A stretch of 64,000 bases of DNA, from IMG/VR virus record IMGVR_UViG_3300035034_000989, positions 1 to 64,000 of that record, one strand, 5' to 3'. This stretch comes from a virus. Positions 25,553-35,926 of the stretch are shown here, piece by piece (within the stretch, counting starts at the first letter, position 1; each line of letters begins with the position of its first letter). A program made the translations under genes and the position numbers. The notes below the pieces were generated by a model that had not been told where the DNA came from, searched no databases, and was given only the letters and a program-made list of their open reading frames with translations.

Positions 25553-25859
25553 GGTATCCGCTATGACTAGGCTAGGAAATCAAGCTTCGTACAACAGTGC
25601 CGGTCATTTAATAGAATGCTCAGTTGAGCAACCAAGTTACGAACACATGAGTGGCTCGATGTATGCAATCGGACATAGCGGACAGCTAGAAATTGGCTAC
25701 CGGTTCCTAACTTCGTGCATAGATGTACACGACTTCGAGGATTTGTTATTAACAGATAAAGAAGCCGATAAAATGGTTCGTCTCATAAATGACAATCCGG
25801 AACTCAAAGAAATGTACGAAAAATATAAAACAATGGACACATTAGCGGGGAACAGGTAA
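25539..25859 (+). CDS. hypothetical protein, 106 aa
   Basis: Overlaps both neighbours by a few bases, typical of a phage operon. Starts with strand-rich part (AVCKVSAMTRLGNQAS) and ends with a charged helix (NPELKEMYEKYKTMDTLAGNR). No recognisable motif. Confidence 0.7.
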   Translation: MAVCKVSAMTRLGNQASYNSAGHLIECSVEQPSYEHMSGSMYAIGHSGQLEIGYRFLTSCIDVHDFEDLLLTDKEADKMVRLINDNPELKEMYEKYKTMDTLAGNR

Positions 25860-26710
25860 TGGCCAGGATTGCGTATGCATCGGACTTGCATCTTGAATTC
25901 ATGGCAGACGATGCGGTAGCCATGGACACACTCAGAGCAATATTATCAGACAACACTGAAAACGCAGACGCGCTTGCTCTGGTTGGTGACATAGTTGAAG
26001 CAAAGATGTTGGCGGTTAGCAAAGATTCATCCAAGTACAAGCAAAGCCAAGCAGTAATGAAAATGTTTGAAGAGATTGCCGCAAACTATCCTCAGGTGAT
26101 ATTCATAATGGGAAACCATGAGCATTATCGAGGTTGCTTTGAAAAGACCAAAGGTATCATAGAACGGGCAGTTGCGCACATACCAAACTTTGTTGTTCTA
26201 GAAAACAATGAAGTTGTAATAGGCGATACCAAGGTATTCGGTGCCACTTTCTGGACAGATGCCGGTGGGCCATCTAATGAATGGTTCGTACAGCAAGGAA
26301 TGAATGACTACCGGTTAATTACATCAATGGTGCCTAACTATCGCAAATTAAGAGTGTCAGATACTGTCAGGGAACATACCCGTAGCCTTACTATTCTTCG
26401 AGAATGGTTGCGAATAAATACCACCGAAAAAGTAGCTGTTTTTACCCATCATGCGCCACATATTGGCATGATAGATGACCACTATCGCAACAACCCAAGC
26501 AACTATCTCAATGCAGGTTATTACACCGACCAAAGCGAATTGATGTTGGATAACGATAATTTGGTATTGTGGATATCGGGCCACACTCATTCTATAAAAA
26601 AAGATCGCATTGGCAATACAGATACTGTATCATGTGCTTTAGGTTATTACAACCATGAGTTTAACATGAGCGATTTACGCAAGTATAGACCAGGAGTTAT
26701 TGACACATGA
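25859..26710 (+). CDS. calcineurin-like metallophosphoesterase
   Basis: 283 aa. Motifs in order: ASDLHLEF (D-x-H), LVGDIVEA (G-D), MGNHEHY (G-N-H-E), FTHHAPH and SGHTHS (G-H-T-H). This is the complete metal-binding set of the MPP superfamily, closer to the YfcE/UDP-sugar or nuclease-like groups than to PPP phosphatases; it differs from the enzyme at 6546. Substrate unknown. Its ATG overlaps the previous stop. Confidence 0.9.
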   Translation: MARIAYASDLHLEFMADDAVAMDTLRAILSDNTENADALALVGDIVEAKMLAVSKDSSKYKQSQAVMKMFEEIAANYPQVIFIMGNHEHYRGCFEKTKGIIERAVAHIPNFVVLENNEVVIGDTKVFGATFWTDAGGPSNEWFVQQGMNDYRLITSMVPNYRKLRVSDTVREHTRSLTILREWLRINTTEKVAVFTHHAPHIGMIDDHYRNNPSNYLNAGYYTDQSELMLDNDNLVLWISGHTHSIKKDRIGNTDTVSCALGYYNHEFNMSDLRKYRPGVIDT

Positions 26711-27225
26711 GATTTTTAGAATTTCTTCGCATACGCGACAAGTACTATTATATAACATTAAACCCGCCGGCATTTATTGCGTCAGTGTTCTTGCTGTATT
26801 GTTTCAGCGCAGGTCCTGAAGGGATCGTGTTTGCTTTTTGTATAGTGGCTTGTATAATAGGATTCGTGAAACTCTTGTTTGAGTATCAATCATTTCAAAA
26901 AGTCCATGAACCCACTTGGTTCATTTACGACAGCCTAATGAAAGCGGCAGCCGAAAACACAATAACAGTATCCAATCACCACGCAATATTTCATAGCCCG
27001 GATGGTGCCATAACTTACAACAGAGCTCTTCCGGGCTCACTCAAGAATGAAGAGTTCAAATACTTTTCGTTAGTAGAAAGAGAAATCATAGAGTATCCGT
27101 TCCGCCAAGCAACGATTGCAGTTCAAAAGGAAAACAGTAATAATCGTAAACTAACACCACAGAACCAACAAGCCAGAAATCAAATGGCATATCATTTTAG
27201 AAATAGGGACAATGATGAAAAGTAA
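26707..27225 (+). CDS. membrane-anchored hypothetical protein, 172 aa
   Basis: Two hydrophobic segments (residues about 17-36 and 38-60) near the N-terminus, then a cytoplasmic domain of about 110 residues and a basic, Asn/Gln-rich tail. ATGA overlap with the phosphoesterase upstream. No family recognised. Confidence 0.75.
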   Translation: MRFLEFLRIRDKYYYITLNPPAFIASVFLLYCFSAGPEGIVFAFCIVACIIGFVKLLFEYQSFQKVHEPTWFIYDSLMKAAAENTITVSNHHAIFHSPDGAITYNRALPGSLKNEEFKYFSLVEREIIEYPFRQATIAVQKENSNNRKLTPQNQQARNQMAYHFRNRDNDEK

Positions 27226-27718
27226 TTTCGAAGAAGTAGTAGCATTACAGGAAGCATTCAACATACCTCATACCAGCGCAAGCAAAGTTGACTGGGCACT
27301 GCTTAGAGATCAGTTTGATCTCATACACGAAGAATATGTAGAACTGCGTGACAAAGGCATTGGTGCTAAAAATTGGCACGAAGTAAAAGATGCAATAGGC
27401 GACTTACTTGTTGTGACGTATGGCATGGCCTATCGCTGTAACATAGACGCAGACGCGCTTATGCGCAACATAAGCGACAGCAACTTCTCTAAGCTGTGTA
27501 GCAATGCAGATGAAGTAGCCGCCACTGTAAAGTACTACGACGCAATCGGTGTTAAGACCCGAGTCGAGGAAACAGAACTCCATGGCGTGCGCAAATGGGC
27601 AGTCAAAAGCTCTCAGAAGCAGGGCTATGTAGAACGCGGCGAAGTAAAGAACATCAACGAAGGTAAGTTTCTTAAAAATACAGTCTGGCACGAGCCTGAT
27701 CTAAATGTCGAAATATAA
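27212..27718 (+). CDS. MazG/HisE-like NTP pyrophosphohydrolase
   Basis: 168 aa. The first 95 residues are all-alpha with acidic metal-binding phrases HEEYVELRDKG and EVKDAIGDLLVVTYG, spaced as in MazG-type all-alpha NTP pyrophosphatases (E-x-x-E ... D-x-x-G-D). These hydrolyse (d)NTPs to monophosphates, and phage members tune nucleotide pools or (p)ppGpp. The C-terminal part (SNFSKLCSNADEV...) is common in phage versions. Assignment is by motif only. Confidence 0.75.
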   Translation: MMKSNFEEVVALQEAFNIPHTSASKVDWALLRDQFDLIHEEYVELRDKGIGAKNWHEVKDAIGDLLVVTYGMAYRCNIDADALMRNISDSNFSKLCSNADEVAATVKYYDAIGVKTRVEETELHGVRKWAVKSSQKQGYVERGEVKNINEGKFLKNTVWHEPDLNVEI

Positions 27719-28034
27719 CTATCGTGACTATCACTTAACATATTACTTGCCTCGGTTAGACGGCGCTAACGGGCTCTTTGTACCCGAGCTAATACAAGTG
27801 ATAAGCCGCGCGATTGCTCCTATTTGCACAAATGTTAAAGTGTCTCTGACGCTGGAACTGAGCGAACGCCAAGCTGAAGTAAATAATCTCGGAGTAGCAA
27901 GAAAGATGTGTTACGGTAAGTACTGCATTTTTGTTTTTGAAAACGACGAAGACCGTCACATGTTTAAGCTGTCTATACCCAGCGATCCTGAACTGGCAGT
28001 GCTTGTTCAGGATGTATTAAACATATCAGATTAA
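27705..28034 (+). CDS. hypothetical protein, 109 aa
   Basis: Overlaps the MazG-like gene by 14 bp. Alternating strands and helices (KVSLTLELSERQAEVNNLG, KYCIFVFENDEDRHMFKL). No motif of known function. The strand IFVFENDED resembles one in the gene at 12388. Confidence 0.7.
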   Translation: MSKYNYRDYHLTYYLPRLDGANGLFVPELIQVISRAIAPICTNVKVSLTLELSERQAEVNNLGVARKMCYGKYCIFVFENDEDRHMFKLSIPSDPELAVLVQDVLNISD

Positions 28035-28044
28035 AGAGTAACAC

Positions 28045-28278
28045 ATGCTCAACGAAAGAAACGTAGAACCCTGTCCTGCTTGCCGTAGCAACGATGCTCA
28101 CATGCGTCATGAACGTGACGCTGATGGGTTTGGAGACTTTTCGTGGATAGAATGTCCCAACTGTGGATTTAGATCTCGCAGTATGTTCTCGTCCGAGTCG
28201 TGCCCACAGTTCTATCAAGAAGTGCGTGATGCATGGAACATTCGCAAGCTTGTAAAAGATCACAATAAGAACAGATAA
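28045..28278 (+). CDS. Lar-like zinc-ribbon protein (possible restriction alleviation)
   Basis: 77 aa. Two Cys pairs, CPAC and CPNC, form a zinc ribbon, and the C-terminal phrase DAWNIR matches the AWN-R ending of the Lar/RalR-type restriction-alleviation family (PCPxC ... CxxCG ... AWNxR). Lar-type proteins reduce cutting by host type I restriction enzymes. Fits with the DNA base modification genes as another protection layer. The spacing between Cys pairs is longer than usual, so the family call is moderate. Confidence 0.65.
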   Translation: MLNERNVEPCPACRSNDAHMRHERDADGFGDFSWIECPNCGFRSRSMFSSESCPQFYQEVRDAWNIRKLVKDHNKNR

Positions 28279-28290
28279 TCAACAGCATTA

Positions 28291-28298
28291 TGTAAATA
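28291..28298 (+). promoter_or_regulatory. weak late-like motif before groEL
   Basis: TGTAAATA lies 31 bp before the groEL ATG and differs from GATAAATA by two bases. Position fits the other motifs, sequence match is weak. Confidence 0.25.
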
Positions 28299-28299
28299 A

Positions 28300-29955
<1,656 letters not shown>

Positions 29956-29959
29956 CAGG

Positions 29960-29979
29960 ATAGGGGCGTCAGCCCCTAT
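29960..29979 (+). other. intercistronic hairpin after groEL, no U-tract
   Basis: ATAGGGGC (29960-29967) pairs with GCCCCTAT (29972-29979) across a GTCA tetraloop, 4 bp after the groEL stop. No T-run follows. Confidence 0.75.
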
Positions 29980-29986
29980 AATCACT

Positions 29987-30562
29987 ATGAATGTTAATGA
30001 AGTATTTTACGACGAGTTATTACACCATCCTAGTTCTAGTAAATTCAAAGCCGCTAGATTTATACACGGTGTATACGAGATTAGTGATAGATACTTCGTG
30101 GTTCTACGCGAAGAAGATGCAGAGTCAATTGAGGTAATTCATTTTAATGATAGGCATGGATGGGGAAGTCTACGTTACAATGTAAGATCGTTAGCAATAA
30201 GGCTTAATCAAACTTCTACTGTGCTGAACCTCAAGATGCACGGATTAGAGCCATTTATATTCTATGATCCTGCTCCAGCCGACTCTAAGTATTCGTATTT
30301 GCGATTCGCATCCATAAAAGGATATGACCACACAAACAACGGTGCTTGCTTTAGACGCATAATCAAAGACAACTTCGGTCACTACCGCATAACACACACC
30401 GTTGAACCTTTGCCCGATAAATGCTTTGCCCGAGGAGACTTTAAAGGTGACGGATATCAGTTGACACTGAGCACAATCTCTGTTAAAGTACTGAAACAAG
30501 AATTAACATATCACACGTTGATAGAGAAGTTTTCAATAACAACTATTGACATCAAACCGTAA
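29987..30562 (+). CDS. hypothetical protein, 191 aa
   Basis: Begins just after the groEL hairpin. Strand-rich throughout with many aromatic and charged residues (DRYFVVLREEDAESIEVIHF, SYLRFASIKGYD). No signal peptide, no membrane segment, no known motif. It ends in the nadM promoter. Function unknown. Confidence 0.75.
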   Translation: MNVNEVFYDELLHHPSSSKFKAARFIHGVYEISDRYFVVLREEDAESIEVIHFNDRHGWGSLRYNVRSLAIRLNQTSTVLNLKMHGLEPFIFYDPAPADSKYSYLRFASIKGYDHTNNGACFRRIIKDNFGHYRITHTVEPLPDKCFARGDFKGDGYQLTLSTISVKVLKQELTYHTLIEKFSITTIDIKP

Positions 30563-30575
30563 CGATAAATATAAT
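30546..30575 (+). promoter_or_regulatory. composite promoter: sigma70 boxes overlapping GATAAATA
   Basis: TTGACA (30546-30551) and TATAAT (30570-30575) with an 18 bp spacer. GATAAATA (30564-30571) overlaps the -10 box. Lies 43 bp before the NMNAT gene. Confidence 0.65.
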
Positions 30576-30618
30576 TAGCTGGATAGACCAACTAACTGCA
30601 TTTATAAGAGGGAATCTT

Positions 30619-31698
30619 ATGCAATCAAACAAACACGACATGGCCGTCTTGATTGGCCGCTTTCAACCGTTTCACCTAGGCCACCAATCGAACTTAGAAT
30701 ACGCAATTAAAAATTGTTCCAGGAACATTCTTATTATTGTAGGATCTAGCTTTCAGCCACGCACCATAAAAAATCCATTTACATTCGAAGAACGCAAAGC
30801 AATGATCGAAGCAGTAGTCGAGGAAATTGATCCTACTGTACACGTAATGGTTGTTGCACAGCGAGACTATATGTACGAGGATAATAAGTGGATCAAAGAA
30901 GTACAACATAGCATAAGTAGCGCACACGAGTTCTTTAGATTGCTATCCTTGACAGCAGACGGCAACATTTGTTTGGTCGGACACGACAAAGATGAGTCAA
31001 CATATTACTTGTCGTTATTCCCACAGTACAGCGTGGTCGATACTGGTGGCTTTGTTACCATGGGAGATCATGCAATTAATGCAACTGAAATACGCAACTT
31101 AATATTTTCCAAAACACCAACATTCGCAATGTCAGCAGTGCCACCTAGCACAGGCAAGAAGATTGCCGAATTTGTAAAAACAGACGCATACGTGCAACTG
31201 GTAGCCGAACACAAATTTATAGCAGACTATAAAAAGCAGTGGGCACACTCGCCGTATCCGCCATCGTTCAACACCGTAGATGCAGTCACCGTCCAAGGCG
31301 GGCATATACTTCTTGTTAAGCGCAAAGCAGAACCGGGAAAAGGTCTATGGGCATTACCAGGGGGCTTTGTTGACCCTGAAGAAACACTCGAGACAGCAAT
31401 GCTACGCGAACTCAAAGAAGAAACTCGCATAAGTGTTCCCTTGCCTATACTGAAATCTAATATAACATATCGCAGACAGTTTGATCATCCTAAGCGCAGT
31501 TTGCGTGGTAGAACATTCAGCGAAGCATTTTTAATCGAAGTACCACTTGACCACAACAAGCAACTAGCCAAAGTGAAAGGCAGCGATGATGCAGAAAAGG
31601 CACAGTGGATTCCTATAAACGATGCACTTGAAATGAGCGAACAGCTATTTGAAGATCATCACTCCGTTATCAGCATGATGGTAGCGAGGTGTAAGTAA
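30619..31698 (+). CDS. nadM: bifunctional NMN adenylyltransferase / Nudix hydrolase
   Basis: 359 aa. Residues 1-185 are a nucleotidyltransferase with GRFQPFHLGH (HxGH at 19-22) and NATEIRNLI near 155. Residues 205-355 are a Nudix domain with the box GGFVDPEETLETAMLRELKEE. Joins NMN and ATP into NAD+; the Nudix part hydrolyses ADP-ribose in relatives. The same fusion is known from vibriophage KVP40 (NatV) and cyanobacteria. Paired with the nicotinamide phosphoribosyltransferase at 32710. Preceded by a composite promoter and GAGGGAA. Confidence 0.94.
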   Translation: MQSNKHDMAVLIGRFQPFHLGHQSNLEYAIKNCSRNILIIVGSSFQPRTIKNPFTFEERKAMIEAVVEEIDPTVHVMVVAQRDYMYEDNKWIKEVQHSISSAHEFFRLLSLTADGNICLVGHDKDESTYYLSLFPQYSVVDTGGFVTMGDHAINATEIRNLIFSKTPTFAMSAVPPSTGKKIAEFVKTDAYVQLVAEHKFIADYKKQWAHSPYPPSFNTVDAVTVQGGHILLVKRKAEPGKGLWALPGGFVDPEETLETAMLRELKEETRISVPLPILKSNITYRRQFDHPKRSLRGRTFSEAFLIEVPLDHNKQLAKVKGSDDAEKAQWIPINDALEMSEQLFEDHHSVISMMVARCK

Positions 31699-32450
31699 TG
31701 TCAAGAGTTTTTGCCAAGTATATAAATCGAGATATTGGATTAAATCACAACAAGTGTGTTGTAAGTTACCTCAGGCAATACCTCCGCCAAGAAGGCACGG
31801 AAGCATTTCGAGATGTTGTGTTTGCTATACCGGGACGAGTTGATACTCACTTCGATGCAATTATTGCGCTCGGAGAAGAGTGCAATAAATCTGAACAGGT
31901 AAAAGCGGTAATGCTTGCAAGAGCGTGTACTCATCCTCTAATAAAATCCAAAGTATTACAGAAGTTTTCGAAGTCGAGTATTCCGTACACACGAATTCTA
32001 ACTAAGGATATGCGCTCGCTTGCAAATAACAGAATACTATGCAAATACATTGACTTCAGTCCGTCGTGCTTTAGCATGTACGACGTGAAAGACATAATTA
32101 CACGTAACAGTCCGGCCGAGTGTATTGACCATTTCATAGATGGTATATGGTCCGGCGATCGTGGACGAGATGATACAAAATTGAGATTAGTAACGCAGAT
32201 AACATCTGTTAAGCCCGCCATGATTGCAAGGTTCACCGAAAAGCGATTTCGTAAAATGGAGAACACGCAAATTCTACGTTTACTAGAATCATGGCATAGC
32301 CCACGAGTACTAAAAGCAATTATCGAGCATGATATTGTACTTAACCGAGAAGCATCTGACTACGTGGGCGAGATGATGACCATGAGACAGGTTAGCGGCT
32401 CCGCTATACCTATTGGCGCAAGGAAGATATACAGGATTCTAAGCTCATGA
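31698..32450 (+). CDS. hypothetical protein between NAD genes, 250 aa
   Basis: TAATG overlap with nadM implies co-translation. All-helical looking, basic, with many Lys/Arg and Ser (KSKVLQKFSKSSIPYTRILTK). May be HEAT-like, a guess from helix spacing. Starts MSRVFAK; another unknown of nearly the same length at 34912 starts MSRFFTK, but little else matches. Function unknown; context suggests NAD metabolism or defence against NAD depletion. Confidence 0.75.
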   Translation: MSRVFAKYINRDIGLNHNKCVVSYLRQYLRQEGTEAFRDVVFAIPGRVDTHFDAIIALGEECNKSEQVKAVMLARACTHPLIKSKVLQKFSKSSIPYTRILTKDMRSLANNRILCKYIDFSPSCFSMYDVKDIITRNSPAECIDHFIDGIWSGDRGRDDTKLRLVTQITSVKPAMIARFTEKRFRKMENTQILRLLESWHSPRVLKAIIEHDIVLNREASDYVGEMMTMRQVSGSAIPIGARKIYRILSS

Positions 32451-32698
32451 TAAAATCAACAAGAATACAATACACCTATTTTGTTGGCACGGTGCAATTA
32501 GAACTCGCTGACAAGTGGGGCGCATCTCAGGCAACTGGCGGTTACGTTATAGACACAGGTGCTTGGCGAGATTTTAATCCTCGCGAAGAAAAAGGAATTG
32601 AATTTGAATTTGAGCATGACGCTTTGACTTTTTTACATCGTTGTGGCGGCACGCTCGAAGAAAGAAGTCCAGGGAAAGACCTTGGCATTAATAATTAA
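32447..32698 (+). CDS. hypothetical protein, 83 aa
   Basis: ATGA overlap upstream; lies directly before the nicotinamide phosphoribosyltransferase. Strand-rich start (TRIQYTYFVGTVQLEL), then charged (REEKGIEFEFEHDALTFLHRCGG). No family recognised. Confidence 0.7.
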   Translation: MIKSTRIQYTYFVGTVQLELADKWGASQATGGYVIDTGAWRDFNPREEKGIEFEFEHDALTFLHRCGGTLEERSPGKDLGINN

Positions 32699-32709
32699 GA
32701 GGAAATCTT

Positions 32710-34254
32710 ATGAACACAAAACTTTTTGAAAACGGCATATTAGCGGCAATACGCGAAACATACGGATCTTTATCAGACACAGACTCATACAAGTACACTC
32801 ATCCTGCTCAGTTCCCGAAAGGCACTGTCAAGATGGTAAGTTATATTGAGTCACGCGGCGGGAAGTACGACGAAGTTGTCTGGGTAGGTTTGCAAGCGAT
32901 TATTGTTGATCAGTTACTTAAACCAATCAAGCACAAGCACATTAAAAACTTGCTTGCGTTTGTTGAAGCACATTTAATGGGCAATACCGATCCTGGTTTA
33001 GAACTAGCGTTCAGCACAGTGGTTGAAGAGTATAACGGCAAGTTGCCAATACGAATTCGTGCCGCCAAAGAAGGACTGGTAATACCTGTTAAAAATGTGT
33101 TGGCGGTAGTTGAAACTACAGTTGAAGACGAACGGATCTTTCCGTTAACAAGTTATGTAGAAGCATTGCTACTACGTGTCTGGTCTCCGACAACTGTCGC
33201 AACCGAGAGTTACGAAATCAAGAAATTGATATTCGAATACCTTAAACATACAGCTGATGATCCGTCTGCAGAGATAGATCTGAAATTGCATGATTTTGGT
33301 TCGCGTGGTGCATCAAGTTCGATGACAGCCGCGCTTGCTGGGCTTGGACACTTGGCAGTGTTTAAAGGTAGCGATAACACAATTGCAAACTTCTTGGCTA
33401 AAATGGTGTATCAATCAGATACTGCGGTAGACGACTTCAGTGACGTGCCCAGTGTCTCGATTCCTGCAACAGAGCACAGCACAACAACCGCACACGGTCT
33501 GGACAACGAAATCCAGATTGTGACGCAGATGTTTGATGCTTATGCAAAGCCGGGCGCAGTGTTTGCAACTGTAATAGACTCGCGCAATTGGCTTAGGTTT
33601 GTACGCGAAATTGCCCCTTTATTCAAGCAACGCTTAATAGATTCAGGTGCCACTTGGGTCTTTAGACCCGATTCAGGGCACCCTGTAAAAACCCCCATAA
33701 AAGTGGTGGAAGAACTGGACAAGGTATTTGGGCATACCATTAATACCAAGGGCTACAAAGTCCTTAACAATGTTGCAGTTATTCAAGGCGACGGTATTAC
33801 TTCGAAAGAAGTTAAAGAAATACTTGTACACTTAACATCACCTGTGTTAAAATGGTCAGCATCAAATATGGCATTTGGTATGGGCGGCGGACTTCTACAG
33901 AAGAACGACAGAGATACACAAAAGTTTGCAATGAAATGTTGCGCTATTTTAAACAATGGAACATGGGTTGACGTTTACAAAGACCCTGCTATATTCGACC
34001 CTGATACTTGGTTAGTTGATGCAACTCAATCAAGTTTTAAGAAATCGAAAATGGGCAGACTTGAGTTGCTGTATAACACACAGACAAAAAGTTACCAAAC
34101 AGTTACCGCAGAAGACTTAGATAGCTTTAGCGGCAAATTTGGTTGGGTACACGCACTCGAAACGGTTTATGAAAGCGGCGAGCTCGTTAGAGTCATGACT
34201 CTATCTGAATTAAGGAAAAACCTTTGTATTGGAACAAGCAGTCACCAGCAGTAA
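32710..34254 (+). CDS. nadV: nicotinamide phosphoribosyltransferase
   Basis: 514 aa. Converts nicotinamide and PRPP to NMN. Family segments: DTDSYKYTHPAQFPKGT and SYIESRGG near the N-terminus, HDFGSRGASS, TTAHG, WVFRPDSGHPV (canonical RPDSG) and AFGMGGGLLQKNDRDTQKFAMK. With NadM it forms a two-step route nicotinamide to NMN to NAD+, the arrangement described as a phage NAD+ reconstitution pathway that counters NAD-depleting defences. Ribosome site AGAGGAAA precedes ATG. Confidence 0.97.
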   Translation: MNTKLFENGILAAIRETYGSLSDTDSYKYTHPAQFPKGTVKMVSYIESRGGKYDEVVWVGLQAIIVDQLLKPIKHKHIKNLLAFVEAHLMGNTDPGLELAFSTVVEEYNGKLPIRIRAAKEGLVIPVKNVLAVVETTVEDERIFPLTSYVEALLLRVWSPTTVATESYEIKKLIFEYLKHTADDPSAEIDLKLHDFGSRGASSSMTAALAGLGHLAVFKGSDNTIANFLAKMVYQSDTAVDDFSDVPSVSIPATEHSTTTAHGLDNEIQIVTQMFDAYAKPGAVFATVIDSRNWLRFVREIAPLFKQRLIDSGATWVFRPDSGHPVKTPIKVVEELDKVFGHTINTKGYKVLNNVAVIQGDGITSKEVKEILVHLTSPVLKWSASNMAFGMGGGLLQKNDRDTQKFAMKCCAILNNGTWVDVYKDPAIFDPDTWLVDATQSSFKKSKMGRLELLYNTQTKSYQTVTAEDLDSFSGKFGWVHALETVYESGELVRVMTLSELRKNLCIGTSSHQQ

Positions 34255-34919
34255 CAAGCAGTAGAGTAAACTTCTACTATCAACCTAGCATGGACGAAAT
34301 TGCGTCCATGCTAGTTTCATCGCCCGAGTCGTTTAATTTTGACTATGTGGCGCAGATTAATTCAGATCAACAGCTCAAGTTGCTTACTCATTTTGAAACA
34401 ATACACGATGTGTATCATGAAACTCGCCCGGTCATACAGAAGATGATTGGAGAAATTGAGTTTGGCTCAAGCGCAAGATGTTCATTTATAATACACGACA
34501 AGAATTATAAAAAGTTCCCCACGCTAGACGTTAGCAGGATGGTTCGACCAACAGACCTATTAAAGCTAGCAGATGATCACATCGGGTGGCCAGCTGAGAT
34601 TGATAGTATCATACAACGTGTGTTACTATCAACTGGGCAAGGAACAAAGATTGAAACCGCTGTTAAAAAGTCACACAAATTGACACGGTTGTTTGAAGCT
34701 AACATACCAAGTGCAATTGACAGCATAGATGCAAGCAATGACCCGGTATCACTTGCAAGAAACATAAGCAAAACGGATGCTAGTGTTACACTAGAGTATT
34801 ACGACAAACTTGAAGCTATTATAATGATGATAGTATTGTCGGACGATATTAAGGTAAGAACACAAACTGCGAAAAACCATATGAGCAAAATAAAAAGAGC
34901 AGAGGTAAAGGATGTCTAG
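34224..34919 (+). CDS. hypothetical protein, 231 aa (209 aa from alternative ATG)
   Basis: A TTG start at 34224 inside the nadV end has AAGGA 7 nt upstream; an ATG at 34290 is possible but has no ribosome site and lies inside a hairpin stem. The chain is helical with few motifs (SFIIHDKNYKKFPTLDVSRM, AVKKSHKLTRLFEANIP). Overlaps the next gene by 8 bp. Unknown function within the NAD gene block. Confidence 0.65.
   Translation: MYWNKQSPAVTSSRVNFYYQPSMDEIASMLVSSPESFNFDYVAQINSDQQLKLLTHFETIHDVYHETRPVIQKMIGEIEFGSSARCSFIIHDKNYKKFPTLDVSRMVRPTDLLKLADDHIGWPAEIDSIIQRVLLSTGQGTKIETAVKKSHKLTRLFEANIPSAIDSIDASNDPVSLARNISKTDASVTLEYYDKLEAIIMMIVLSDDIKVRTQTAKNHMSKIKRAEVKDV
34285..34314 (+). other. 12 bp perfect inverted repeat at nadV / next-gene boundary
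   Basis: CTAGCATGGACG (34285-34296) pairs with CGTCCATGCTAG (34303-34314) across AAATTG. A possible ATG start (34290) lies in the 5' arm. A shorter inverted repeat, AGTAGA/TCTACT (34260-34265 with 34273-34278), sits just before. No U-tract follows. Confidence 0.8.
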
Positions 34920-35667
34920 ATTTTTCACTAAAAATCTTTTTGAGTTGTTGGAACTTAAAAAGATGACACTGGACCAGTACTTTGCGGAACTCAGTTTAAG
35001 AGACCGCAACACGTTTTGGAGATCGCACAAAGAGATATTTAAAACCAAACATTTCTTTAAGACCTTCAACGGAGATAAATTTGATTTGATACGTTCGTAT
35101 GTGGAAAAAGACCCCTGCGACTTCGAAACGCAACTGATGCGCTATGATATAAAATTAAACATTGCAACCCTAGAAAGCAACGGATGGTCAAACACTGTAC
35201 GCCCTAGGATATTAACACCCTTCCACTACAGACATCCTGATAGGGTCAATTTTAGAACAGGTGCAGATGTTAAAGCTTGGTTATCAAATGCACCCGAATG
35301 GTTAAAGTGGGCGGACTTTAAGCATGTTCTCGAAGACGTTGTTCCTATCCATGCCAAGAATCCTGCCAGTGCATTTGGCACTCAGATCAGAAGTGCGCTA
35401 CGAACTCATATCTTGCCGCACTTAAAAGCCAAAGACTTTGACTTACTGTACACAGATGGCGATACACTACTAAATGATCTGTTCACTGAAGAGACCTTTA
35501 AAGCATGCGTTCGCGAATCATGCTATCCCCAAGCAGAATTTGTTGAGATACTTGAAATGAATTGCACATTATCTGCCTTGGAAAAAGGCCGAGGAGTAAG
35601 ACATTCAAATCGTGTTGCTAAAAACCTTAGACGAGCCAAGTTGCTCCTGGAGATAAAAGATGTCTAG
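34912..35667 (+). CDS. hypothetical protein, 251 aa
   Basis: Overlaps both neighbours by 8 bp. Begins MSRFFTKNLFELLEL, then a helical, basic domain with several Trp (SNGWSNTVRPR, AWLSNAPEWLKWADFK) and a Lys/Arg-rich end (RVAKNLRRAKLLLEIKDV). The final five residues resemble the end of the upstream protein (KRAEVKDV). No recognised family. Confidence 0.75.
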   Translation: MSRFFTKNLFELLELKKMTLDQYFAELSLRDRNTFWRSHKEIFKTKHFFKTFNGDKFDLIRSYVEKDPCDFETQLMRYDIKLNIATLESNGWSNTVRPRILTPFHYRHPDRVNFRTGADVKAWLSNAPEWLKWADFKHVLEDVVPIHAKNPASAFGTQIRSALRTHILPHLKAKDFDLLYTDGDTLLNDLFTEETFKACVRESCYPQAEFVEILEMNCTLSALEKGRGVRHSNRVAKNLRRAKLLLEIKDV

Positions 35668-35926
35668 CACTTGTAAAGAATTCATGGAAGATTATGCAGA
35701 TCTACACGCCAGTGATGGAGAGAGGTTAGAGTATGCTCATTGTGTTGATGCTAATATAAAAGCCCCCATTCCCAATAAGAGTATATTGGATAACGAGCCG
35801 CTCATGATGTTTGCAATATTCATTGTGGTAGTGATAGCATCGTTTACCATAAGCAAAATAGTCAAGTCCAATAATAAAACCACAGCCGCAGAACCTAAAA
35901 AGACGGAATCAAATGACAAAAAATAA
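35660..35926 (+). CDS. single-pass membrane protein, 88 aa
   Basis: One hydrophobic helix near residues 49-66 (MMFAIFIVVVIASFTISKIV), followed by a Lys/Glu-rich cytoplasmic tail. Overlaps both neighbours. Small anchored protein of unknown role within the NAD gene block. Confidence 0.75.
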   Translation: MSSTCKEFMEDYADLHASDGERLEYAHCVDANIKAPIPNKSILDNEPLMMFAIFIVVVIASFTISKIVKSNNKTTAAEPKKTESNDKK

